Part shown: positions 12,404-23,686 of the stretch, one piece after another
How positions within the stretch are numbered: position 1 is the first letter of the stretch
Layout of the letters: the number at the start of each line of letters is the position of its first letter
From: Marsupella aquatica
Taxonomy: Eukaryota > Marchantiophyta
Assembly: GCA_973895155.1 (NCBI GenBank)
Contig: OZ316894.1
Location: forward strand, 868,001-932,000
DNA length: 64,000 bases
Direction: 5' to 3'
Position numbers and translations under genes: made by a program
Notes under the pieces: model-generated
The model's database searches: none
What the model was told of the DNA's origin: nothing
What the model saw: only the letters and a program-made list of their open reading frames with translations

Positions 12404-13509
12404 TCCAGATATTTCCTTGAGATTTGTTTTGGGGATTGACAGCATACTCGCATCTATGTGTTCAACCATTTCACATCAATACTCACTCACTGGAAGAAGA
12501 TGAGAAACTACTCGAAGTATCAAATGTATAACTCTTTTCAAGTCCTCACAAAAGACTCTTAAAAAACTGCAATTTTCCCCCTCCCCTGTGTGTTTTTGGC
12601 AAGGAGGATGAAAATGAATCCCAGCTAATCGACGTGGAATACATCATTGCAAACTACTCTCAGAATCTTCACAAAATATCAAAAGAAACAGACAACGGCC
12701 CACCAGGAATCTCTAGAAACAATCTTGTAAGGGCCTTTGAAAAGCACCACAAATGGATCTTTAGCACCCTCTTGCCTCGCCGCAATATTGTCAAGCAACT
12801 CAATGCAAGTTTGCGAATCACCGGTCACCATCGCTGAGAAATGCTCTCAAATAAGCTGCTTTGAGTCCGACCTTCTAATCGACAAAATCGGTTGCGGAGC
12901 TCCATCCAAAACCACTGAAGAATTAATTATAACTTCTATCGAAATTGGGGATCCCCTCAAAAATCACCACAGTACTCCGCAAAATTCGCAGGAATTTCGG
13001 ACTCCCCAAAAAGCTTGGAGACGAAAATCCCCGTCTCAATTCACGAGGATAATAGACGGAAATTGCAAAGGAGCTGGGAGATTCCAGGGGCAAGAGACTG
13101 TTTGCCTCCATTGATTCGACTTAAATCTCAAGTTCAGAAAGACAGAGGTCAATCTAAATCCTCCCGTCCGTCCCTCTCGCCCTCCCAAAAATACCATAAG
13201 CGAATATGATTCAAATCTCGCTGCCAAAATCTCTCCGTCCTGAAAGTTTCCTTCGTTAGTTTGAATACATTTGAGTTGGCTAAATCTCTCCCTCCCTGCG
13301 AATAAAAAAACTCTGGTCAAAGGGCTCGTACTTCTGGTGCATAGATTTATAATAAAAATTCAGTGCAAATGCGGACTGGCGATCTTTGTTGTTGAGATTT
13401 GGAATAACTCAGCTCGGCCAGTCCAGCTCGATTCCAGGTGAGAGATCAAGGCTTAGGGCATATGCACAGCTTTGGCGGTGCCGGGATGCCAAGAGTGTGA
13501 AATGAAGGA
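12404..13509. other. Gene-free spacer before block copy B
   Basis: Only short frames on both strands, without recognisable domains. I see nothing to annotate. Confidence 0.4.
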
Positions 13510-13802
13510 AATACCAGCCGCTGTGACCAACGATTGAGAATGCATTTGACTGCCCGTTGCTCGCAAGAATGGTGAATGGATGAAACATCGGTACGGGTAT
13601 GTAACCAAAGCCAATTTGCATAATCGGTAAGGTCCTGTCACAGAACTCCCATCGCGAGGCATGCAAAAAAAAACCTCGAAATTAATGTCCTTTTAAGGTA
13701 TGCCATTCATCAAGCAAATAACGAAACCTCATTATATCTGGGCTGCAAGTTGGTACTTGTTCCAGCCATTTTCCAGCCAGCGAACCACAGCTTTCAATCT
13801 GG

Positions 13803-16800
13803 TCACCAGTAATCACCGCAAGAACACACGCCATCTTTAAAATGGTGAAAGCGATTTGCATCCCTCGCTATAATCTCGCGTCCTGTCACCTTAGAGATAA
13901 ACTTGGTTGCTGTATGGCAATCTGTACACACCCGAAGGTTCTTCCAAACACGAATTGGTTCTCCAAAAGGGACGTGCATAAGTCCGTAAGCAATAGCCAA
14001 CTTTTCACTATGATAGCAAAGAGCTAGTTCTTTATCCTCCTCATTTATATCATGCAAAACAAGCCGTGTATCCGGAATGTAGCCTTCAGCCTTCAGTTTT
14101 CCAGTTAACTTATTGAGTTCACTATATATTGCCTTCGCTTCTGGGTGAGATGTATCCGCTACAACAAATTCATGGATCTTATTATCAACTTCAATCCAGC
14201 TACGCCCTGGCTCCTTCCGAAAACCTCTCTTTTGGATCATATCGCGCACCAATGAAACCTTCTCCCATTTGCCCGCTGCAGCATAGATGTTTGAGAGAAG
14301 TACATACGTAGAGGCCTTGTTGGGTTCCAACTTGAAAAGCTCGTTAGCGGCAAGTTCGCCCAACTCCACATTACCGTAAGTTCTACAAGCCCCAAGCAAG
14401 GCTGTCCAGATTACTCCATTTGGTTCAACTGGCATGTTACTAATGAACCGCTTTGCTTCGTCCAAGTGTCCAGCTCGCCCAAGAAGATCCACCATGCAGT
14501 TACAATGCACAACCGTAGGCTCGATGCCATAATCTTCCATCATAGCTGAAAAGAGTCTACGACCATCATCAAGAAGGCCTCCATGACAACAAGCTGACAA
14601 CACTGCCACAAATGTAGTCCCATCCGGCTTCACAAGGTCCGCATTCATTTTTGTGAAGAGTGCCAAGGCTTCATGTCCACAGCCATGGTGTGCGAGTCCA
14701 CCGATCATGCTAGTCCATGTGACTACATCACGTTTCTCCATTCTGTTAAAAACTATTCGGGCGTCATCTATACTGCCACTCGCTGCATATATGTGAACAA
14801 GTGCATTGCCCACTCGCAAATCCGGCTCCAGTCCCGCCTTGATAACTTGCCCATGAACCTCCTTCACCCACTCCAAAGTCCCCGCACTTGGAGATGCATT
14901 TAGAATACTCGCAAAAGTGAATGCATCTGGTTCGAAGCCTTCCCGTCGCATTCGGAGAAACAGACGATATGCTTCAAGCCCACATCCATGTTGTGCAAGT
15001 CCACCGATCATTACAGTCCAGCTGACTACGTCGCGTTTCTTCATTCTGTCAAAAACCAGTCGGGCATCGTCGATACTGCCACTCTTCGCGTACATGTGAA
15101 CCAATGCATTGCCCACACGCAAATCCGACTCCAGCCCTGCTTTGCTAGCATGGGCATGAACCTCCTTCACCCATTCCAAAGCTCCCCCGCTTGCAGATGC
15201 ATTCAGAATACTCGCATACGTGAATGCATCTGGTTCGAAGCCTTGGCGTCTCATTTCAAGGAACAGTCGATATGCTTTCACACCATCACCACGTTCTGCA
15301 TATGCTCCAATCATTATGGTCCATGTGACTAAATTTCGATTACTCAAGTTCTCAAAAATTCGCCTTGCCTCCGTGATGCACCCACACTTTGCATACATAT
15401 GAAGGAGGGCAGTTCCTACACGCACATCTGATTCAAAACCGGCAAGTCGAATAAATTCGTGAACTTGTTTTCCCCATGTGAGAGCTAATGGGCTGGCACA
15501 AGCCTTCAAAATGCACAGATATGTGACCTCAGTAGGTCGCGCACCGTCTTGGCGCATTAATTTGAAAAGTTCCACTGCGGATTCAGTATCATCACTCCTC
15601 GCATATCCCGCAATCATTGTGTTCCAAGTAACAACACTCTTTTTGCTAAGTTCATCAAAAACTCGCCTGGCATCCAGAAGCCCCCCGCACCTGATATACA
15701 CATTCAGGAGGTTATTAGCCACATACGTATTCTTATCCTTCCCACTTTGGATGATGCAGTCATGAACCTGCTTGGCCGATAGAAGGTCTTTCTGTTTCAA
15801 GCACATTTGGAGAACTTTGACATAAGTGTTCGAGTCTGTGATAATGCCTCGTTGAAGACGATTCTGTAAAACAGCAATTGCTTCACTCGTGGTACCAGCG
15901 CTATGCATCTGCATAATGCCATTTCCTTGTGCGGTGTCTTGGGACCAATCGCTGCTGCGAGAACTGGGCCGACATCGCAAGCTGCCTTGAGCAGTAAAAT
16001 TCAGCCCGTAGACAGGACTCCCCTGCTGTTTCAGCCGTCCGACATCTCCGTGAAAAGAAGATGGGAAATGCTTCACAGAAAAACTTCCATTTTGTAATTT
16101 ATGATCCTGAAGAAGCACCCCCTGCGGCTGATGCCTTTCAAACGAAAAATTGCAGTTCACAAGTTAGAGGGATGGAAAATAGCAACTCTCTACTCCGTCC
16201 AGAAGCGACCAAGGAATGTCTGCATTGGAGACACTTTTCAAAAGCGAAGGGGAGAAGGGAAGGCAAGGGGAATGACACTTTTCAAAAGCGAAGGGGAGAA
16301 GGGAAGGCAAGGGGAATGAAAGGGGAATGGAAGCGAAGGAAAGCAATCATCCATTGAATCACAGGACCCAACCTAAGAAACTTATTCCTAGTAGCCTATG
16401 TCGAACCAATTTAGGGTACCTCGGAGTGAAAAACAACGAGTGAAGGATTAAAACGGAGGCCCATTGATTTCAGAATATGCGGAAAGTTTTCAAGTATCCG
16501 ACAGAAGAATGAGAAATAAAATCTAAGCGAAGATCACAACAAGCACAAAGTAATGTATGTTTACGTCAAGAAGGACAGAAACTAAAAAACAATAGACAAA
16601 AACGAAACGTAGATAAGAACGTTGGGATCGACCTGATGGTATGCGAGGAATCCTGGCGAATCTCTCGACAGGGTTGGAAGTTTGAAGAGAGGGTGGTGGA
16701 GAAAGAGCTGGAGGCAGAGGAGAGGTGCGGGGCCTGCTGCTGTGGCAGACTCTGCACCAGCGGACCCAAATCCGCCAGGATTAGGCTGCTCGATTTCATC

Positions 16801-16859
16801 ACGTCACTCATAGCAACCCCTCTCCTCCACACTCCCCTCAATGCACCCGCTCTCTCCAT
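13803..16859 (-). CDS. DYW-class PPR protein, RNA-editing factor (copy B)
   Basis: Tandem paralogue of the gene at 1675-5841, likely also an organelle C-to-U editing factor. Modelled exons are 16859-16633 and 16134-13803, with a 498-nt intron (CAG|GTCGAT donor, TTTGAAAG|G acceptor), giving 852 aa. As in copy A, the long exon lacks a 5' ATG (first usable codon GTG at 16160). The conserved upstream exon gives ATG and a leader reading MERAGALRGVWRRGVAMSDV. The PPR array has 14 motifs like copy A, then E1/E2, the PG-box-like segment and a DYW domain with HSE, CTDCH and CSCGDYW. It lacks the roughly 390-aa low-complexity insert. Base-specifying residues differ from copy A at repeats 3, 6, 9, 12 and 14, so a different target is predicted. 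Confidence 0.9.
16230..16318. repeat. 44-bp tandem duplication in the copy B intron
   Basis: Two near-perfect 44-bp units starting at 16230 and 16274 (gacacttttcaaaagcgaag...). Copy A has a single diverged version, so the duplication arose after the segment was copied. It explains part of the longer intron. Confidence 0.9.
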
Positions 16860-17876
16860 TTTTCCCCTCTTTCAGTCCCCCTACACCCTCCTACCTCCTC
16901 GACCCCTTCGTCTGCCACGCCCCCGCTCGACGACCAACGCTAGCTTCCCACCTCCCCCTTTCACCCAACCCAATCCGCCTATTGCGAATCTAACGTAATC
17001 GAATCCAATGCGGCCTCCCTCTCGCCTTCGGTCGAAACTACTGAAGCTAACGGTGAAACCCCACAACTTTTCTTCAGTCAGACCGTTAAACCCTCAGTGG
17101 CCGCCTCCTCACCGACATGTGCGACCCGCCTTTTACTATACCTCCACTGGTACGTCTGCAGCCATAACGTCCGTTTCCCTTCGTCAGCCTCGATTCCTCC
17201 ACACTGCTGCTGATGTACTTGTTCAGCAAGATAGTTGCGGTGGCTATGGTGGTGAGGAGGAGGAACCCTGAGAAGGCGGCAGTCATACATTGATATATCA
17301 CTCGAATTTGCTCGCATAAACGTTGGCCTGTCCTTCGCTTCCACCCAGATCTACCCCCGTGCTATGTGAAAGCGGATTGCGATGTGTATTGCCTTTCTCT
17401 GTAGCGAAGTGTTGTCCCAAACCTGCCTATTATTGGTCTCCATAACCCTCAGCTTCCATCCGAAGCTGAATTGCTAGCTCACTCGTTCGGTCTCTCTCAT
17501 AGAGCTTTGCATTGCTCGAGTCCAGGGTCGGGCCTAGTACGTCTCTTTGCACTGACAAATCTCTGAACGCAGACAGAGGACATAGGTGCACCGAGATTAG
17601 ACGGCGCCTGTGGACATTGCACCTCATAGATTGTGCTGTAATCTGCTCTGGTCGATTGCTTGAAGTTCCGATGTGTTCATGATCTCAGGCTGTTGCGAAC
17701 TACCCCGTTTTGTTATCACCTGTTCCGGTTTGTGTAAGTCTAATAAATCCTTGGTGTTCGCGGTTTGTTTGTGTTGACAGGCCTGACCATGAAAAGTATC
17801 GTCATTGATTGTACTCGCTCATAACTAGAATCAAATCCTTTCGTTACTTATGGATCGCATGAAAACTGGGAATTGA

Positions 17877-18143
17877 TCATCAATTGCTTACAAGAGAGCC
17901 TTTGATATAGATCGTGGTAGCCTCCGGTGGCGTCTTTTTGATTTCCCAAGACCATGCAACATCAATGTGCGAGTTATACAGAGGCGCTTAGAAAGACTTC
18001 AGGCTGACCCAACTCCCACCCTAGCCGACCCCAGCATCAGTTGGTCTTCGTCCAACGATTGTACCAAGAAAATCCGTGGCATGACTCCTTCTGGCCCTGT
18101 CCCCTCAGAAGACGAGAAAGTTGCCACAACTTTTCTTTACTAG
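17877..18143 (+). CDS. Unrecognised terminal-exon-like frame
   Basis: An open frame of 88 codons ending at TAG 18141-18143, starting after an in-frame TGA at 17874. There is no ATG until late in the frame, so it would have to be a 3' exon. It reads like real protein, with segments such as FDIDRGSLRWRLFDFPRPC and a charged RVIQRRLERLQ stretch. No family recognised. It may be a last exon of an undetected gene or a relic. Confidence 0.25.
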   Translation, partial: SSIAYKRAFDIDRGSLRWRLFDFPRPCNINVRVIQRRLERLQADPTPTLADPSISWSSSNDCTKKIRGMTPSGPVPSEDEKVATTFLY

Positions 18144-19964
18144 TTGATTGCGACACACGAATTCAGTTTTTGGGTCAATACTAGACTTCTGCATGAAGTG
18201 ACCAGGATGTGGTTGTTTGGCTTAGCGAGAATTTATCATTCGCATGAGGGGGATGCATTTGCTTACCCTGCTTGTCAAAACTCAATGCAACTGAGGACAA
18301 TCAAATCGATCCAACGCAACTAAGGACAATCCATGGAGTCAGTACCAGTTTAAAATCTACTATAGAATCTGTCATCCTGCTAACAAGCATCACATTTGTT
18401 CATTCAAAAGCTTTGCACTACCGGCGAGATATCGATCATTAATTTGATCATTATGGAAACAATCAAGCTGAGTATCTCCATCAATAAGCCATGCTTATGA
18501 GTCGTCCAATGATTTGCTTTGGGTACAATTAGGAATCGAGGGTCTCATCCTTCCGAACTTAGTCAAGACGGTCAAACAAAAATGACTGCATGGTCAGGAG
18601 AAGAAGAGTCGAGTTTGCTTTACAGTCGAGAACTAATATTTCGAGATGGAGAATAAGGAGAATGATACTTAGCACGACCGAATCGTAATTGATGCACAGA
18701 GTTCTCTGTTGCTGAAACGCAAAATCAGTCTTCCAAATTAATCAAATGTCTGGGGTCCAAATCAAACGAACGTATCCAAAACTCCACTTCCATCGAGCCG
18801 AATTGTAACTGGTCCAAGAAACACCAGTACCACGATAAACCGACCTAGTCATGCAAGACCTGAGGGCCCAAACAAGGGGGGCATTCCACTCAGCGAATAT
18901 TCGCAATAATCAGGGAAATACACCACTCTATCAGATCCCAACCATCAATCAACACATGAGATAGTGGGAAAGAGTTTTCCCCGTGCAGATCAGTAATCCT
19001 GTCTGAAGTGTGAAAAGCAGTCGGTGACAGGATGCGCTATTTCGAAGACAACGATAAGACTTCCATTTCTAGGCCAGGTTTGCGTACTCAATCTGGAACA
19101 CCCGTTTCAGCAGGTATGTTGGGAAGATTGGGGGACAGCGAATTCTAACACTGACTGGAGTATTTAAAGCTGTAGAAGTCGAAACGGCTGAGCTTTTCAA
19201 AGAGGTACAGTTCTGTTGAAATGTGCGCGGGTCTATAGAGATTAGTACACGGAAAGTTCAGCAGTGCACTGTCCTTGGTTACCCATGTGAAGAGACTGGA
19301 GGGAATCAAAATACGAAACAATCTGCCCAAATCTTGTAATGCTAATCAGGTCTACTCGACGATAGTACTCTCCAAAAACACAAGGATGTTCCAAAACTTC
19401 AAAAACATTTTTAGTAGGCTCGGAACAGGAAAACATCTACTACATGTCTACTACTCAACGCAGGACACAACGATCCACGATCAAAATTTCAAAAAGTTGA
19501 ATTAGGTCGGTGCACACCACAGAGCGTATGACTTAGTACAAAAACTTCAAGTTCTAAACCAGAATATTCGGGTAGGGGTATATTGTGTTTAACCGTCTAA
19601 ACATTGCACTTTCACTTCACAGGCTAAATCTGTATCCAAAAACACCAGCTTCCTTCATCTCATATTTCAGAACATAATCAAGTAAAATTGGGTCAGGACT
19701 TTTGCTGCGTGAGCACAGCTATGCTCCTGAATCAAATTCCTTCACACTTGAGACCAGCTCAATAGCCGGCAGAAGTGAGCAGACCGTTCAGCAAACTCAA
19801 AAGGAGAATACATGTGACACAAAACTGGACACCGTGAGATTAAGTCGAGAGGTGCATTCAAAATTTTGCTAACCACAACATCGTCTTCCGATACAGTCCC
19901 TAGAAAGTTGAATCTCCCATCAACCTCGGCCAGCACATATTTGACTAGACAGCTACTGCGGCCT
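18144..19964. other. Gene-free stretch downstream of RPS2
   Basis: Includes the presumed 3' untranslated region of RPS2 next to 19965. Otherwise only short frames and no repeats I could define. Confidence 0.4.
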
Positions 19965-20929
19965 TTAATAAGTTGGAGTTGAGTCCACTTCTTCAAGGAC
20001 ACTAATCTTGTGCGGCTTAGCAAGAATATCTGTGAACTCTTGGAATGGTGACTTAGAGAATCGCGTCTCACGCCACAGATCGGGTGTCAAAAACCCGTAG
20101 GTCTTCAGCAAGCACTGGAATGTAGCCTGTAAAATAACAATCGATTCCACGTTTTCAATTACTATTTGTCAATGACCGTAAGAGAGCTTTGAAACATACA
20201 AGACCAGTGTAAGGTCTAGCAGACAACTCAAGCTGCCGAGAGAGTTAGGGTTACCTTCACGAAATTTCCGAGCGTCTTAGTGGATCCTCGAGACGACGTA
20301 AAAACATCCTCAATACCGGCGAACTGCAAGACCTTCTTGGGTACTCGGGCAGCGACAATGCCTGAACCCCTGGGTGCAGGCACCAACCGCACAGTGACTG
20401 AACCTGTCTTTCCGGTGACCTTGCAGGGGACTGTGTGGGGCTTGCCGATCTTGTTTCCCCAGTAACCTCTACGAACCGGAATCACTGAGAGCTTGGCCAG
20501 GATAATGGCCCCGCGAATAGCTGTGGCCACCTCCTTGCTGCACTTAACCCCTAATCCAACATGCCCGTTGCTGTCTCCCACCACCACGAACGCTTTGAAT
20601 CTTGTCCTCTGTCCAGCTCGAGTCTGCTTCTGCACAGGCATGATCTTCATCACCTCATCCTTGAGCGCGGGGCCCAAGAAGAACTCCACGATCTGGTGCT
20701 CCTTGATGGGCAGAGAGAAGAGGTAGATTTGTTCCAAGGACTTGATTTTGCCGTCCTTAACCAGCCTTCCCAGCTTGGTCACAGGCACCCATTTCTCCTC
20801 CTCCTCTCTCTTGGGCCCTCGGCGCCCTCGCCCTCTGTCTCCTCGACCTCCTCGGTCGCCGCGACCACCTCTATCCCCTCTTCCAAAACCCCTGCCGAAC
20901 CCTCCCCTCTCCCCTCCGCGTTCCGCCAT
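19965..20929 (-). CDS. RPS2: 40S ribosomal protein S2 (uS5)
   Basis: Structural protein of the small ribosomal subunit near the mRNA entry and decoding region. Two exons, 20929-20255 and 20126-19965, are separated by a 128-nt intron (AAG|GTAACC donor; TTTTACAG|GCT acceptor). The spliced product is 278 aa, the normal family length. An [10 protein letters not shown]-rich N-terminus (about residues 1-45) leads into [20 protein letters not shown], the S5 RNA-binding domain ([34 protein letters not shown]) and the C-terminal domain ([18 protein letters not shown]). The second exon supplies [20 protein letters not shown]. Without splicing the frame would read into the intron and end early, so the intron is well supported. 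The 5' flank has a pentanucleotide repeat. Confidence 0.97.
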
Positions 20930-20987
20930 CGCTCACAGACCTTCGGCGCTTCCGTCGATTTGTGTCCGCCTTCCAGCTGAATCGACT

Positions 20988-21029
20988 CCTCTCTTCTCCT
21001 CTCCTCTCCTCTCCTCTCCTCTCCTCTGT
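20988..21029. repeat. (CTCCT)n microsatellite upstream of RPS2
   Basis: A pentanucleotide pyrimidine repeat on the + strand, hence a GAGAG-rich tract on the gene's sense strand, about 60-100 bp before the RPS2 ATG. It probably lies in the 5' untranslated region or core promoter. Confidence 0.85.
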
Positions 21030-21219
21030 GCTCTGCTGCGCTCCTGGGCGATGCGAAATGCTCGTGCCAAACCGAAAGGAGGGATTCTAGGGTTGCGTTT
21101 TGCCCTTATGCCCTCACTCGCTGAGCCGCCATGGCTCTCCTCTCCTAACTGAGGGTATTCTCTCTCAGCGTACTGTATTGTTTCAGGGAGGTGGCCGCGA
21201 GCGGCGAATTCTGAAGCGC

Positions 21220-22250
21220 AAACTCTCATAGACCTGAACGTTTTAGAAGACGTTTGGATGGACTACGTATTTAGCATGGGCTGTTTTGAAAAGTTGCTTG
21301 TTACTCGGAAAGCACTTTTCCTAGCTGAGCTCTAATAGACTTTAGACTATAGACCATAATGTACAATGCTCGGATGGACAGCTTTAACTTGCATAGACTT
21401 GTTTAGGTATGCTACTGTTACTCAGAAAGTGCGTTCCCTCATAGACCACAAGAGGTGTTTGCTTGATAGGACCCCTTGAGTGATCCGGACCCTTGATTGA
21501 CCCTCATAGACCACAACATGTATTTGCTTGATAGAACCTTTGAGTGATCCAGACCGTTGATTGACCTTGACACACCTTGAATTACCCTACCCAAAACTCA
21601 GGGTCCCAACAAATACCACTTTTCATTTTGGGGTCCTATCAAGCAAATAACTCTAGACCACAATGTTTGATACACTCAGATTTGACACTTATAAGTCGAG
21701 TGGACTGTCTTGAAATGGTGTTGTTCACTCAGAACTTTTCTTGGCTTGAACTCTCGTAGCCTCCAATCCTGCCTCCAATATTTCATAAAATGCTCGGATT
21801 GACAGTTATAACTCGCAAGGACTCAAGGGTGCCACGCCACAAAGGTGGCCACGAGGGGCAAATTCCAACGCTGAAACTCTCATAGACCTCAGTGTTTTGG
21901 TATGATGCCCTAATAGACCAATTGTTTTAGAAGACGCTTGTTGTAATTGGCATGGGCAGTTTTGAAACATTCCTATCTACTCAGAAAGTACTTTTGACCG
22001 CTCAGACTTTCATAGACTGCAATGTTTGAGAAGATGTCCAAGACAATTATATTTGTCAACTACTATTTGGAATTGTTGCTATGAACTCAGAAAGCACTTT
22101 TGCTCACTGAACTGAGTGAACCACAATGTTTGATAGGATGCTTAGATGGATAGCTATAATTTGCATAGACTATTTTTGAAATGCTACTGTTTACTTGGAA
22201 GCAATTTCCATGTTGGACTCTAATAGACTAATGTTTGATTTAGATGCCCC
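21220..22250. repeat. Degenerate satellite-like tandem cluster
   Basis: Recurring phrases in fixed order: ctctcatagacc / accacaatgttt, then atgctcggatggacagct, then ttgcatagact, then ctcagaaagcactttt. They repeat roughly every 100-200 bp with heavy divergence. About six to seven decayed units are visible. A small inverted-repeat element (21452-21653) sits inside. Confidence 0.65.
21452..21653. mobile_element. Mutator-like MITE, 202 bp, perfect 10-bp TSD
   Basis: The terminal inverted repeats begin GAGGTGTTTGCTTGAT on the left and GAGTTATTTGCTTGAT on the reverse right. An 18-bp perfect core runs TTTGCTTGATAGGACCCC. The element is flanked by identical tagaccacaa at 21442-21451 and 21654-21663. 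The 10-bp duplication and GAG start are typical of Mutator-type elements. An internal second tagaccacaa copy means the left boundary could be argued. Confidence 0.7.
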
Positions 22251-22492
22251 ATGTGGATCAATTTTGATGTTCATGTTTGCCCTCACATCCAAACATTATG
22301 CCTTATCAACTATGCTATGTAGCATAGCCTAAGGTTGTAGCTCCTTGTGAAGATTATGCGGGAGAGAGAAACTAAGACTAAAGTGTTGACCCAAGATGTG
22401 GGTAGATGAGTATGGGCATTATTAACAAGGACTAGGTTGTATAGTTTGTGCCATGAGCATGGATAAATTGGATAAAGCTAGAATGTGATTAA

Positions 22493-23686
22493 GAGAGATA
22501 TACTTCGTGGACCTCCAAACTAAACTTTTTCTCTTAATGGACCAAAAGATTGAGATTTTCTCCCCATGGACCCAAAGTTCTAGATTCTCTCCCAGTGGAC
22601 CTTTGGGCCCCACTCCATACAACAACGTTCTTGTGAAAGTGTTTACTATGCAATTCAGGCTAACTATGCAGTCTGGTAACAGTGTGGTTGGTCAAGTATA
22701 GTAACATCAAAAGGTAAATGTGTAGTGTGCTCACAAGGGCCGTAGCCCCTGCCACAATGTAGCACCCAAGTTCCAAAAGTGTAACTGCTTGCCGGCTTGG
22801 TTGAATGCATTGTGACCAATGTATTCAAACTACAAATGAAGGATCTTATGACAGCATTGCAGTACCCAAGCATGTCAGAACCGTCTCCCAACTTGATTGA
22901 ATACATTGTGCCTATTGTATCCAAACTACAAAGGAAAGAGTTTACAGCTACATTGAAGCATGCAAGCATTGTAGCGTCCCTAACCTCATTCCTTTTTTAA
23001 GACAATGTGAATATGGTGTTAAAAAGACAACAGTTTTTAAAATTCAAATGTGCCCTCTTTATGAAACCTGTTGGGGACCTATCTTCTTGAGTTCATTTCT
23101 TGACATTATCTTCCGTTGCTTGTTCTTGCTGTTCCTACTCGTGTTCATGCTTGTGTTCCTCCCATGGCTACCATTGAGATGTGCAAACTGCAATGAAGGA
23201 GAGGCCAGGAATTATCATTGGGCCAATTTAAGTTTATGTTTACATGTTGGCAGGTCTTAGACTGAAATACATTCTGCATAATGTATTCTTTTTTGTTCAA
23301 GATGCACGTATTCATTTTGATTTATGCCCCTATGCTGCGGTTTGCCCTAAATTGTAGTCCTCTCACTATGTGTATACATGGTTACCAATGTATACAAGTT
23401 CTAAATGCAACGTTCTGTATCGTGCTGTGGCCAAATGAGCATGGATTCACTTGACATTCTGGTTGTAGTTGGACGCATCGGCAAAGCGGTGAGACACTCA
23501 ACAACCATAGAACATCCTGCATTTTATAAAGACTTTCTCATGTTATAAGGACTGAAAATTGTGTTTCAAGAAGATCTGACATGAAATTGAACCTTTGGTG
23601 GGCCCGGGGGACCATTGGGACAAAATAGGCTTCTTTGGGTCGATTAAGGAAAAAAGTTGCATTTGGAGGTACATTAAGTATATCTC
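22493..23686. mobile_element. Mutator-like non-autonomous element, about 1.2 kb
   Basis: Inverted termini of about 90-110 bp: left gagagatatacttcgtggac, right (reversed) gagatatacttaatgtacc. They continue with CCTCCAAA, AACTTTTT and TTAAT.GACC in both. The flanks atgtgattaa and atgtaataaa match at 8 of 10 positions, an eroded 10-bp target duplication. No transposase frame is visible. The end motif GAG.TATA.CTT matches the element at 30948-32279. Confidence 0.6.
22797..22990 (+). repeat. In-frame 96-bp (32-aa) tandem repeat
   Basis: Two 96-bp units starting near 22797 and 22893. Both are open in the same frame and encode related 32-residue units (consensus L[VI]E.IV..V.KLQ.K). The period is a multiple of three and the frame is kept, so this may derive from a coding sequence carried inside the Mutator-like element. 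No family recognised and no complete gene. Confidence 0.55.

Larger units (their letters stand above)
13510..17330. repeat. Duplicated block, copy B
   Basis: Partner of the block at 1330-6400. The matching part starts near gtgaccaacgatt, runs through the DYW gene and its leader exon, and ends in 5' flank around gaggaggaggaaccctgagaa. Confidence 0.8.

Noticed and set aside
19742-20071. 109-codon minus frame overlapping the RPS2 last exon
   Set aside because: Different frame from the exon that encodes the conserved RPS2 C-terminus.
20493-21152. + strand frames over RPS2
   Set aside because: Antisense to a certain ribosomal protein gene. Pro/Ser-rich text comes from the reversed Gly/Arg-rich N-terminus.
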